Source: an uncultured Lachnospiraceae bacterium
GTDB taxonomy: Bacteria; Bacillota_A; Clostridia; Lachnospirales; Lachnospiraceae
Length of the DNA stretch: 13,371 bases
Reading direction: 5' to 3'
NCBI GenBank assembly: GCA_902795715.1
Contig: CADBME010000070.1
Location: 1 to 13,371 of the forward strand
Both the position numbers and the translations under genes were made by a program. Numbering within the stretch: the stretch's first letter is position 1; every line of letters begins with the position of its first letter. Below the pieces are notes generated by a model that ran no database searches, was not told where the DNA came from, and worked only from the letters and a program-made list of their open reading frames with translations. Positions 6,334 through 13,234 of this stretch are shown here, one piece after another.

Positions 6334-8637
6334 CTAATATACATTCATGGGATCCAGATCATATTGAACTCTTATTCCGGAAAATAAGTCATGAGTCTCG
6401 ACCACATTTTCAAGCCGTTTCCTAAGATCCGTCAGCCTTCCCGTATCCCTGTGCTTGAGATAGAGAACATATCGAAATTCGTCTCTCATTTTACTGATCA
6501 TAGCAGGTCCGGGATCCATGATCCGGACCGGATCATCCTCTTTTTCCTGACTGATTTCAAGCATGCGGCGAATTCTGTCATGGGCCAGAAAGGCCTGGTC
6601 CTTTCGCTCTGCCAGAATCAGGATAGCCATCATATGGCCATAGGGGGGATAGAGCATCATTTTCCGGTAAACGGATTCATTTTCATAGAATTCATAATAG
6701 GAATGGTCTGCCGCACTCCGGATCGCATAGTGGTCAGGCCGGTAGGTCTGGATCAGGACTTCCCCTTTCTTGCCTCCCCTCCCGGCCCGTCCCGCTGCCT
6801 GACAGAGAAGCTGGAAAGTCCTCTCACCACTGCGGAAATCCCGGTCAAAGAGGGAAAGGTCTGCCGCAAGGATCCCCACCAGGGTCACATTGGCATAATC
6901 ATGTCCTTTGACGATCATCTGGGTTCCAAGCAGAATGTCTGCCTTTCCTTCTGAAAATGCCTTCAGAATCTCTTCATGGGCATTTTTCTTTCTCGTGGTA
7001 TCCGTATCCATGCGGAGTACCCTTGCCTGGGGGAATTCCTCCCGGATGGCATCCTCAACCTTCTCGGTCCCGATGCCGAAAGAAGCAACATGAGCACTGC
7101 CGCAGCTGGGACAGGTCTCCACATGAGGCCTCTCATATCCGCAGTAATGACAGCGAAGCATATGGTCCCGATGGTAGGTGAGGGAAACATCACAGTGGGG
7201 GCAGCTAATGACTTCCCCGCAATTCCTGCAGGAGACAAATCCTGCAAAGCCCCTCCGATTGATAAAAAGCATAATCTGTTCTTTTTTTTCAATCCTGTCC
7301 AGGATCATCCTCCGCAGTTCCTGACTGAATACCGACCGGTTACCTTTGCGCAGCTCTTCTCTCAGATCCACGATATGAACCCGGGGAAGGGCAGCCTGAC
7401 CGGCTCTTTTATTCAGTTTAAGGAGCTGGTATTCCCCTCTGAGGGCTCTCTCATAGCTCTCGATGAGGGGAGTAGCCGATCCCAGAACCAGGCTGGCACC
7501 CGCCAGCTTTGCGCGATACCTGGCGACCATGGACGCGTGATATTTAGGGGAAAGATCACTTTTGAAAGCGTGATCGTGCTCTTCGTCGATCAGGATCAGG
7601 CCCAGGTCACGGACCGGGGCAAAAAGGGCAGAACGGGGGCCGATCACGACATCCGCTTCTCCCCGCCGGATCCTCTCTCCGGCATCATAGCGCTCCCCTT
7701 TGGACATTTTTGAATTCAGAACGGCAATCCTGTCCCCAAAAGAGTCATAAAACCTGCGGACAGTCTGCCAGGTAAGAGAAATCTCCGGTATGAGGACAAT
7801 AGCCTGCCGGCCTTTTTTCTGAACATGACGTATCATCTCCAGATAGACTTCCGTCTTGCCGCTCCCGGTGATTCCGAAAAGAAGATAGACGGGGTGGACT
7901 CCTCTGTCATAGTCTTCCCGAAATCGGCAAAGAGCAGCCTCCTGCTCCTCATTCAGGGTGACAGGCTCCGCCCTCTTTTCGAGCTTTTCATAGGGATTGC
8001 GCCAGAGTATTTTCTCCCGGATTCTCACAATACCGGAAGACTCCATCTTCCGGAGTCCGGAAAGAGGCAGCCCGCATTCACCGGTACACTCCGGCCCGGT
8101 CATCCTCCCCTTTTCCAGCAGCCTTCTGAGAACTTGTGCTTTTCTTACCGCATGGCGGCGGTCATAAGCTGCCAGAAGATCCAGGGCCTCTTTGCGGTCA
8201 ATAGCCAGTTCAACATGGATTTCGCTTTTGGGGCGGACCTTGCTCCGGACAGGCATAACCGTCCGGAGGGCCTGTATCATAGTCGATCCGTACTGATTCC
8301 GTATAAAGGAAGCAAGCCGTATCAGCTGGCCTTCGACCGGAATACTTCCCTCTTCCACACCCAGAATATCTTTCATTTTATCCGGATTCCAGGTAGGACG
8401 GTCTTTCACATGGACAACATAGCCGGCTGTCTCGCGGTTGCCGGCTCCGAAGGGCACCAGGACTCTGCTTCCGGCATCTACCATCCCTGACAGGGAAGGA
8501 GGCAGCCTGTATTCGAAAATCCGGTCCAGAGCTTCATGGCTCCGGTCTATGACCACATCCGCATATCGAACTTTTTCGATATCATTTGATGTCATATCCT
8601 TCTCGGACATTTCTTCAATATTTTCCTGCAAGGACAT
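6334..8637 (-). CDS. priA: Primosomal replication-restart helicase PriA
   Basis: PriA recognises stalled or repaired forks and reloads the replisome as a 3'-to-5' helicase. The 767-residue product contains the N-terminal DNA-binding domain (from about residue 25, YADVVID), Walker A GITGSGKT at 255-262, Walker B DEEH at 351-354, a GSATP helicase motif at 386-390, and a zinc-binding insert with eight cysteines at 470, 473, 479, 482, 496, 499, 509 and 512. The AAGRAGR helicase motif VI lies further on. The start at 8637 is inside the last codons of murE (23-base overlap) and is supported by GAGGAG 10 bases upstream. This adds about 24 residues before the usual PriA start. Internal ATGs at residues 10 and 15 are possible but have poor ribosome sites. 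Confidence 0.96.
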   Translation of the reverse strand: MSLQENIEEMSEKDMTSNDIEKVRYADVVIDRSHEALDRIFEYRLPPSLSGMVDAGSRVLVPFGAGNRETAGYVVHVKDRPTWNPDKMKDILGVEEGSIPVEGQLIRLASFIRNQYGSTMIQALRTVMPVRSKVRPKSEIHVELAIDRKEALDLLAAYDRRHAVRKAQVLRRLLEKGRMTGPECTGECGLPLSGLRKMESSGIVRIREKILWRNPYEKLEKRAEPVTLNEEQEAALCRFREDYDRGVHPVYLLFGITGSGKTEVYLEMIRHVQKKGRQAIVLIPEISLTWQTVRRFYDSFGDRIAVLNSKMSKGERYDAGERIRRGEADVVIGPRSALFAPVRDLGLILIDEEHDHAFKSDLSPKYHASMVARYRAKLAGASLVLGSATPLIESYERALRGEYQLLKLNKRAGQAALPRVHIVDLREELRKGNRSVFSQELRRMILDRIEKKEQIMLFINRRGFAGFVSCRNCGEVISCPHCDVSLTYHRDHMLRCHYCGYERPHVETCPSCGSAHVASFGIGTEKVEDAIREEFPQARVLRMDTDTTRKKNAHEEILKAFSEGKADILLGTQMIVKGHDYANVTLVGILAADLSLFDRDFRSGERTFQLLCQAAGRAGRGGKKGEVLIQTYRPDHYAIRSAADHSYYEFYENESVYRKMMLYPPYGHMMAILILAERKDQAFLAHDRIRRMLEISQEKEDDPVRIMDPGPAMISKMRDEFRYVLYLKHRDTGRLTDLRKRLENVVETHDLFSGIRVQYDLDPMNVY

Positions 8638-10075
8638 CTGCTACGATCTCCTCCTCGCTCATATGATATTTCTTTCCCTTAATCTCCTGGTAGGTCTCAT
8701 GTCCTTTGCCGGCCAGTATGACAATATCTCCGGCCCGGGCATGATTCATGACATAGGAGATGGCCTCCCGACGGTCAATGATCGATATATACTTACCATC
8801 GGTTTTTCCGATTCCGGTAAGGATATCATCGATGATGGCCTGGGGCTCTTCAAAACGGGGATTATCCGATGTCACAACGGTAAAGTCCGCCAGGCGGCCG
8901 GATACTTCACCCATTTCAAAACGGCGAAGTTTGGACCGGTTACCACCGCAGCCGAAGAGGCAGACCAGCCTGGGAGGATCATAGGCTCTGAGAGTAAGCA
9001 GTATGCTTTCCAAAGCCACGGCATTATGAGCGTAATCAACGATCAGTGTGTAATCCGAACCGGTGGGGATAATCTGAACCCTTCCCTTGACGGTAAAAGT
9101 CTTCAGGGCCTCATTTACGGTCTCTATGGATACCCCCATATGGCAGCAGACAGCGATGGCGGACAGCGCATTATGAACGTTGAAGGTTCCGGGGATTCCA
9201 CAGCTTATCCTGCCCTCATAAAGGCCGGACAGATCAAAATCAACCCCCAGGAAGTCTTTGTCCCTGGTAAGCCTGACATTTTGTGCAAGCAGGTCTGCTC
9301 CTGGCAGAATACCGAAAGTCCGGATGGGACAGGCTGCTTTTTGAACGATCTCATCAAAATGTTCGTCATCCTTGTTGGCAATACCCAGCCTGCACTGGGT
9401 AAAAAGCATGGCCTTGCAGGATAAGTATTCGGCAAAATCTGCATGTTCATTCTTGCCGATATGATCCGGAGACAGATTGGTAAAGAGTCCGTAATCAAAG
9501 AGGATTCCCTCTGTGCGCTTGAGCTTAAAGCCCTGGGATGAGGCCTCCATGACCACGGTATCACAGCCTGCATCCTTCATCATCCGCATGAAACGATGGA
9601 TATCGTAGGACTCCGGTGTCGTGTTGTTGACCGGGATGTGCTCACCGGGCCAGGTAACCTCGATGGTCCCGATCACACCGACCTTATGCCCTGCCTTCTC
9701 CAGAATATCCCGGATCATGTAGGTTGTCGTTGTCTTGCCTTTGGTTCCCGTAACAGCAATCGTGGTCAGGTCACGGGCCGGATATCCGAACCAGGCAGCG
9801 GAAATCATAGCCATGGCCATCCGGCTATCCCGGACCTGGATCACGGTGACCGGTCCCGGCAGGGTCATCTCTTCTTCGACTACGACAACAGAAGCCCCTT
9901 TTTCGGCTGCCTCCACAGCAAAGCGGTGACCGTCAAAGGAAGCCCCTTTAATACACAGAAACAGACAGCCCTCGGAAAGCTTTCTCGAATCATTGACCAC
10001 CGAAGAAACTTCCGCATCCAGGCTGCCCTGTAACAACTTATATGGAAACTGTTCCAATAAAGAACGACATTTCAT
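8615..10075 (-). CDS. murE: UDP-MurNAc-L-alanyl-D-glutamate:meso-diaminopimelate ligase MurE
   Basis: MurE adds the third peptide residue to the peptidoglycan precursor in the cytoplasm. From the ATG at 10075 the protein has 486 residues and begins MKCRSLLEQF, like other MurE proteins. The ATP motif TGTKGKTTT is at 109-117, the substrate NTTP motif at 151-154, and the probable carbamylated lysine is K221 in SCKAM. The DNPR signature at 404-407 together with GKGHE at 456-460 indicates meso-diaminopimelate rather than lysine. The reading frame stays open upstream to a TTG at 10159, but that codon sits in the promoter -35 box, so the longer form is not credible. The ATG at 10075 has GGAG with 7-base spacing. 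In Bacillus this position of the cluster is held by coaBC. Confidence 0.95.
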   Translation of the reverse strand: MKCRSLLEQFPYKLLQGSLDAEVSSVVNDSRKLSEGCLFLCIKGASFDGHRFAVEAAEKGASVVVVEEEMTLPGPVTVIQVRDSRMAMAMISAAWFGYPARDLTTIAVTGTKGKTTTTYMIRDILEKAGHKVGVIGTIEVTWPGEHIPVNNTTPESYDIHRFMRMMKDAGCDTVVMEASSQGFKLKRTEGILFDYGLFTNLSPDHIGKNEHADFAEYLSCKAMLFTQCRLGIANKDDEHFDEIVQKAACPIRTFGILPGADLLAQNVRLTRDKDFLGVDFDLSGLYEGRISCGIPGTFNVHNALSAIAVCCHMGVSIETVNEALKTFTVKGRVQIIPTGSDYTLIVDYAHNAVALESILLTLRAYDPPRLVCLFGCGGNRSKLRRFEMGEVSGRLADFTVVTSDNPRFEEPQAIIDDILTGIGKTDGKYISIIDRREAISYVMNHARAGDIVILAGKGHETYQEIKGKKYHMSEEEIVADVLAGKY

Positions 10076-10082
10076 AATCATA

Positions 10083-10086
10083 CTCC
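10083..10086 (-). promoter_or_regulatory. Ribosome binding site that decides the murE start
   Basis: GGAG in TTGGAGTATGATTATG lies 7 bases before the ATG at 10075 but only one base before the ATG at 10081. The spacing therefore favours 10075, which also matches the MurE family N-terminus. Confidence 0.7.
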
Positions 10087-10130
10087 AATTCTTTTCAAGA
10101 TACTCCCATCTGATTTTATAGACTATTTCC

Positions 10131-10159
10131 ATTGTACCTTTTTCAAGAGGTCTTTTCAA
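10131..10159 (-). promoter_or_regulatory. Strong sigma-A-type promoter of the murE-prkC unit
   Basis: On the minus strand TTGAAA (10159-10154) is separated by exactly 17 bases from TACAAT (10136-10131). Transcription would start near 10124, giving a leader of about 49 bases to the murE ATG. It lies about 97 bases beyond the rpoZ terminator, so murE starts a fresh transcript. A further TTGAAA at 10146-10141 and a TATAAA at 10120-10115 are 20 bases apart and could form a weaker overlapping promoter. Confidence 0.8.
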
Positions 10160-10168
10160 TTATGGAAG

Positions 10169-10197
10169 TGTTAAAGATAATCGCATCAATGTTAACA
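10169..10197 (-). repeat. Short inverted repeat just upstream of the murE promoter
   Basis: TGTTAA (10197-10192) and TTAACA (10174-10169) are perfect inverted copies separated by 17 bases, about one and a half helical turns. The right half ends 9 bases upstream of the -35 box. It could be an operator or activator site, but six-base half sites in AT-rich DNA arise easily by chance, and I recognise no specific regulator. Confidence 0.3.
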
Positions 10198-10255
10198 AAA
10201 ATGTAACAGTTCACAGAATCATAGTCCTGAGGCAGACACCAGCTCCCTTACAAAG

Positions 10256-10284
10256 AAAAAGGCGTCTCCCGAATAGGAGACACC
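10256..10284 (-). terminator. Intrinsic terminator after rpoZ
   Basis: The minus strand reads GGTGTCTCC, a 6-base loop (TATTCG), then GGAGACGCC, followed by TTTTTC. The stem has nine pairs, one of them G-U, and the U-run follows immediately. It lies 20 bases after the rpoZ stop codon and separates the yicC-rpoZ unit from the murE unit. Confidence 0.92.
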
Positions 10285-10304
10285 CTGCAGGAATAATCCG
10301 GTCT

Positions 10305-10622
10305 TCAGTTTTCATCAAAAGCGGGATCGGCTTCGCCCAGTTCCTCAAAAGGTCCATCCAGGTCTACCTGGTTGGTTACCGGCACATCCTGGTCTTCACC
10401 GAGAATTTTCAGGTCTCCGTCGAAAAGCTCATGGACTGCAACAGAAAGAGGTTTCTCCCCGCTTGCATTCTCCACACGGGCGTCCTTGCTGTCAATCAGT
10501 TCTCTGGCTCTTTTTGAGGCGGCAATCACAATCGAATAGCGACTGTTGATTACAGGCTCTTCCCCTTCGTTGTCCTCGACATTAATCTTTTCCATAAGTT
10601 CCGTATAAGATGGATGCAGCAT
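10305..10622 (-). CDS. rpoZ: DNA-directed RNA polymerase omega subunit
   Basis: Omega helps assemble and stabilise RNA polymerase by binding the beta-prime subunit. The 105-residue protein begins MLHPSYTELM and contains the family core INSRYSIVIAASKRAREL (about 25-42) followed by KPLSVAVHEL. The acidic C-terminal tail (about 75-105) is longer than in the shortest omega proteins and is typical of clostridial versions. The ATG has GGAGGAG with 8-base spacing. It follows gmk after a 105-base gap, in which I see a tandem AGAGTTA pair but no convincing promoter or terminator. The gmk-rpoZ pairing is conserved across many bacteria. It is the last gene before a strong terminator. Confidence 0.94.
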   Translation of the reverse strand: MLHPSYTELMEKINVEDNEGEEPVINSRYSIVIAASKRARELIDSKDARVENASGEKPLSVAVHELFDGDLKILGEDQDVPVTNQVDLDGPFEELGEADPAFDEN

Positions 10623-10727
10623 AGTAAAGACTCCTCCTGTTTTCTTGCGGCCGGTCGAAGGCAGAATACCTCCCCCGGTCTCTGGTGAATGCTCCTTGAG
10701 ATTAACTCTGTAACTCTATAAAAATGT

Positions 10728-11360
10728 TCACAATACTTTGGAAAAACCATCTTTCATTTCCCGGACAAAATCCTGCTGGCGTTCACGCCGGCAGTTTTCC
10801 GCCCGGATGATGGCAGAGATGGTATCGGCACATTCCGAAACCTTGCCCTTTTCATTGCATACGATGTAATCATAAGCGTCCATGCTTTCGGCTTCCTCCA
10901 TGGCCCGATGCATCCTCTTCTCCGCCTCTTCCCGGGACTCTGTTCCTCTCCCTGACAGGCGATCCATCAGTTCTTTTGCCGAAGGGGCCGTTATAAATAT
11001 GAGGATTGCTTCCGGATACCGGTCCCGGACGGCCATGGCTCCCTGAACTTCGATCTCAAGGATTACCGTCTTGCCATCCTCCAGTTTTTCTTCCACAAAA
11101 TGCCGGGGTGTGCCGTAATAATTATCGACATAGCAGGCATATTCGATGAAACCATCTTCCCGGATCAATTTTTCAAATTCTTCTTTTGTATGGAAAAAGT
11201 AGTGGACTCCGTCCTCTTCACCCTTTCTTGGTTTTCTGGTCGTAGCGGAAACCGACAGCTGGTAGTCATAACGGTCTACCAGATCTCTGATCACTGTTCC
11301 TTTACCCGCTCCCGAAAAGCCGGATACCACTACAAGATTACCCTTACTCTGATTCATCAT
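10728..11360 (-). CDS. gmk: Guanylate kinase
   Basis: Gmk phosphorylates GMP to GDP using ATP and feeds GTP and (p)ppGpp pools. The 210-residue product has the P-loop GFSGAGKGT at 14-22 with K20, then the GMP-binding segment SATTRKPRKGEEDGVHY from about 38, and a DYIVCN stretch near residue 165 that belongs to the nucleotide-binding fold. Length is normal. There are two adjacent ATG codons, at 11360 and 11357; GGAGG is 9 bases before the first, which I chose. The start overlaps the end of remA by 17 bases, suggesting coupled translation, and the gene order yicC-remA-gmk-rpoZ is the same as in Bacillus. Confidence 0.97.
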   Translation of the reverse strand: MMNQSKGNLVVVSGFSGAGKGTVIRDLVDRYDYQLSVSATTRKPRKGEEDGVHYFFHTKEEFEKLIREDGFIEYACYVDNYYGTPRHFVEEKLEDGKTVILEIEVQGAMAVRDRYPEAILIFITAPSAKELMDRLSGRGTESREEAEKRMHRAMEEAESMDAYDYIVCNEKGKVSECADTISAIIRAENCRRERQQDFVREMKDGFSKVL

Positions 11361-11622
11361 CCTGACCGGCCTCCATTCCTCCCCGGCACCGGGATGTGAG
11401 GGTCTCCGTCGTCAATGCCGACAGAACAAGATGACCGCTTTCCATAACCAGTACGGTTCTTGTCCTCCTGCCGCAGCTGGCATCCACTGCCATCCCCTCA
11501 TCTCTGGCATTCTGGATCATCCTTTTGATCGGGGCAGCATCCGTGCTGACCATGGAAATAATCTTGTCCTTATTGACTACATTGCCGAAACCTATCCCGA
11601 TAAATGTATCTGGTCTACTCAA
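11344..11622 (-). CDS. remA: RemA/YlzA family DNA-binding regulator (DUF370), TTG start
   Basis: RemA in Bacillus is a small DNA-binding regulator that activates extracellular-matrix and osmoprotection genes; its role in clostridia is less clear. The family core is unmistakable: FIGIGFGNVV near the N-terminus, then APIKRMIQNARDEGM and GRRTRTVLVMESGHLVLSA. No ATG fits: the first in-frame ATG lies 80 bases upstream, deep in yicC. A TTG at 11622 gives a 92-residue protein starting MSRPDTFIGIG, the normal size for the family, and AGGTG lies 7 bases before it. The start overlaps the yicC stop by 8 bases and the end overlaps gmk by 17 bases, so all three are likely translated together. The last 20 or so residues, after the conserved core, are a poorly conserved polar tail. 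Confidence 0.88.
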   Translation of the reverse strand: MSRPDTFIGIGFGNVVNKDKIISMVSTDAAPIKRMIQNARDEGMAVDASCGRRTRTVLVMESGHLVLSALTTETLTSRCRGGMEAGQDDESE

Positions 11623-12508
11623 TATTCTGCACCTGTTCCCTGATTTTCTCGATATCCGTTTTGAACTCGATGGCATGGCCGGACACCTTGATGTCATTGG
11701 CCTTGGACAGGATGGTATTGGCCTCCCGGTTCATTTCCTGGGCAATAAAATCGAGCTTTCTTCCTACATTGCCTCCTCCCCGGAGTTCCTCCATCATGGC
11801 CTTGATATGGCTGCGCAGCCTTACCGTTTCTTCGTCTACCGAAATTTTGTCGGCATAGAGAACGATCTCGGTCGCAATGCGTGTCTCATCGATGGTCGTA
11901 TCTTCCAGCAGATTATGAACCTTCTCCTCAATCCGGTTTCTGTAATTGGCCACCATCTCCGGGTAGCGGGCTTCCACCAGATCTACATTATCATACATAA
12001 TCCGAAGCTTGGACAGAATGTCCTCCCTCAGGTTCTCCCCCTCCCGGGTCCGGCTGGCCATAAAATCATCGAGAGCGCCGGAAACGGCTTCCATCACTTC
12101 CTGAGAAATATGATCCTGGTCCGGGGATGCATCTTCCACATTGATCACATCCGGAAATCGACTGACCTGATAAGCTGTCAGGGTTTCCGGAATATCAAGG
12201 GTCCCGGCCAGCTCGTTGACTGCCTTATAATAGCCGGAAGCAAGAGCCATATTGACCCGGACATGGGAAGCCTCCTCCGACAGATCTTCGTAGGATATAT
12301 AGACATCCACCTTGCCCCGGCTGATTTTTTTCTTCAGATAATTCCGGATCTCCATTTCAAGAAAAAAAAGCTTCCTTGGCATCTTGACATTGATATCAAG
12401 ATACCGGTGATTGACTGCTTTCATTTCAACTGTAATCCGGCTGGTATCGGACAGGTATTCTTTTCTGCCGAAACCAGTCATACTCTTTATCGCTGGTTTT
12501 CCTTCCAT
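11615..12508 (-). CDS. yicC: YicC/YloC family endoribonuclease
   Basis: YicC-family proteins are reported as RNA-cleaving enzymes involved in RNA turnover. The 297-residue product carries the family N-terminal signature KSMTGFGR (8-15), followed by EMKAVNHRYLDI, and the C-terminal DUF1732-type region with GGGNVGRKLDFIAQEMNREANTILSK. Length is typical. The ATG at 12508 has AAAGG with 8-base spacing; an internal ATG in SMTGFGR is closer to the shortest family members but has no good ribosome site. It is the first gene after the promoter at 12593-12565 and leads the yicC-remA-gmk-rpoZ unit. Confidence 0.94.
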   Translation of the reverse strand: MEGKPAIKSMTGFGRKEYLSDTSRITVEMKAVNHRYLDINVKMPRKLFFLEMEIRNYLKKKISRGKVDVYISYEDLSEEASHVRVNMALASGYYKAVNELAGTLDIPETLTAYQVSRFPDVINVEDASPDQDHISQEVMEAVSGALDDFMASRTREGENLREDILSKLRIMYDNVDLVEARYPEMVANYRNRIEEKVHNLLEDTTIDETRIATEIVLYADKISVDEETVRLRSHIKAMMEELRGGGNVGRKLDFIAQEMNREANTILSKANDIKVSGHAIEFKTDIEKIREQVQNIE

Positions 12509-12564
12509 TTCACATGCCTTTCTTTCAATCGAAATCCCGAAATCTGATAATTACAGCAACTTTT

Positions 12565-12593
12565 ACTATATCGCAGTTTTCCATGTACGTCAA
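12565..12593 (-). promoter_or_regulatory. Strong sigma-A-type promoter of yicC-remA-gmk-rpoZ, overlapping the recU stop
   Basis: TTGACG (12593-12588) and TATAGT (12570-12565) on the minus strand are separated by exactly 17 bases. The -35 box contains the recU stop codon (TGA at 12592-12590). Transcription would begin near 12558, about 50 bases before the yicC ATG. I see no terminator between recU and this promoter, so recU transcripts may read through as well. Confidence 0.8.
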
Positions 12594-13147
12594 TGAAATC
12601 TTTCTCCTTCTGCCTCATTCCTTTCTTTCAGATCTTTTTCCAGACATTTGAGGTAATGAAGGGCCGTTCCTCCGGCCGAGGGGACAAAGTAGCCGGCATC
12701 CAGCTCTTCAAAGCGGAAACTTTTTTGCCCGCCCTCTTCCTTGCGTCTCCAGAAACGCATCATGTCCCTGTAAGTCAGATAATGACAGAGTCTGCGATGG
12801 GTATAATAGATCAGAAGAAAACTGATTCCTCCCTGTTTCTCAAAATTTGTCATAAATTCCACCTGGTGTTCATGGAGATTCTGCAGGGAGAAAGTGTCAG
12901 ATGCGCACTCCTTGGCATCAAAGCAGACAGGAATCCCCTGGACGGCACCTATATAGTCCACTGTACTCTTCTTCTCAAAGTAGGCCAGTGTAATATGGCG
13001 CGTCTCCTTGTCAAAATTCACCGGTGTGATGGGTGTCGGAATCTTCTGCATCAGAGCCAGACCTTCATCAAGATATTTTTTATGGGTATAATTGATCAGT
13101 TCCTCCAGGACGGAACCTCGGAGACCTCTGGAATTCCATGTTGCCAA
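12590..13147 (-). CDS. recU: Holliday junction resolvase RecU, TTG start
   Basis: RecU cleaves Holliday junctions during recombination and chromosome segregation in Gram-positive bacteria. The 185-residue protein shows the family motifs NSRGLRGSVLEELIN (5-19), KIPTPITP (35-42), STVDYIG (61-67), CFDAKE (75-80) and LHEHQVEFM (91-99). D64, D77 and K79 form the PD-(D/E)xK-type active site, by comparison with Bacillus D88, E101 and K103. The position equivalent to E101 is aspartate here, which I believe is common in clostridial RecU. The start is a TTG at 13147, supported by AAGGAG 7 bases upstream and by the family N-terminus MxTWNSRG; no ATG fits. In Bacillus recU sits next to the penicillin-binding protein gene ponA; here it precedes the yicC unit instead. 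Confidence 0.94.
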   Translation of the reverse strand: MATWNSRGLRGSVLEELINYTHKKYLDEGLALMQKIPTPITPVNFDKETRHITLAYFEKKSTVDYIGAVQGIPVCFDAKECASDTFSLQNLHEHQVEFMTNFEKQGGISFLLIYYTHRRLCHYLTYRDMMRFWRRKEEGGQKSFRFEELDAGYFVPSAGGTALHYLKCLEKDLKERNEAEGERFH

Positions 13148-13154
13148 TTCTCTT

Positions 13155-13160
13155 CTCCTT
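13155..13160 (-). promoter_or_regulatory. Ribosome binding site that supports the TTG start of recU
   Basis: AAGGAG on the minus strand ends 7 bases before the TTG at 13147, the ideal spacing, and no other start codon lies within range in that frame. Confidence 0.7.
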
Positions 13161-13188
13161 CACTTTTTTCGTCATTTTTCTTTACATT

Positions 13189-13206
13189 CCTTCCTGATCC
13201 GGAAGG
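13189..13206. repeat. Small inverted repeat between the transporter-like gene and recU
   Basis: CCTTCC and GGAAGG flank a 6-base loop (TGATCC on the plus strand). On the minus strand no T-run follows, so it is not a standard terminator for the upstream gene. On the plus strand it is followed only by GATTTTCC. The surrounding 87-base gap is purine-rich on the minus strand, with three AAAAGTGA copies (one inside AAAAAAGTGA). Confidence 0.35.
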
Positions 13207-13234
13207 GATTTTCCTCTTCACTTTTCCTCACTTT

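Noticed and set aside
6976..7713. A 245-residue open frame on the plus strand
   Set aside because: It is antisense to the PriA helicase and zinc-binding regions, whose motifs are intact on the minus strand.
8438..9424. A 328-residue open frame on the plus strand
   Set aside because: It lies antisense to murE and the start of priA, both certain from motifs. The translation shows no family motif, no ribosome site stands out, and long antisense frames are expected opposite codon-biased genes.
10550..10750. A 66-residue open frame on the minus strand spanning the gmk-rpoZ gap
   Set aside because: It overlaps the end of gmk and the start of rpoZ in another frame, has no recognisable domain, and lacks a ribosome site.
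11525..12547. A 340-residue open frame on the plus strand
   Set aside because: It is antisense to yicC and remA, runs through the yicC promoter region, and shows no recognisable domain; a shadow of the real genes.
13189..13206. A terminator for the transporter-like gene upstream of recU
   Set aside because: The hairpin has only six pairs and is not followed by a T-run on the minus strand.
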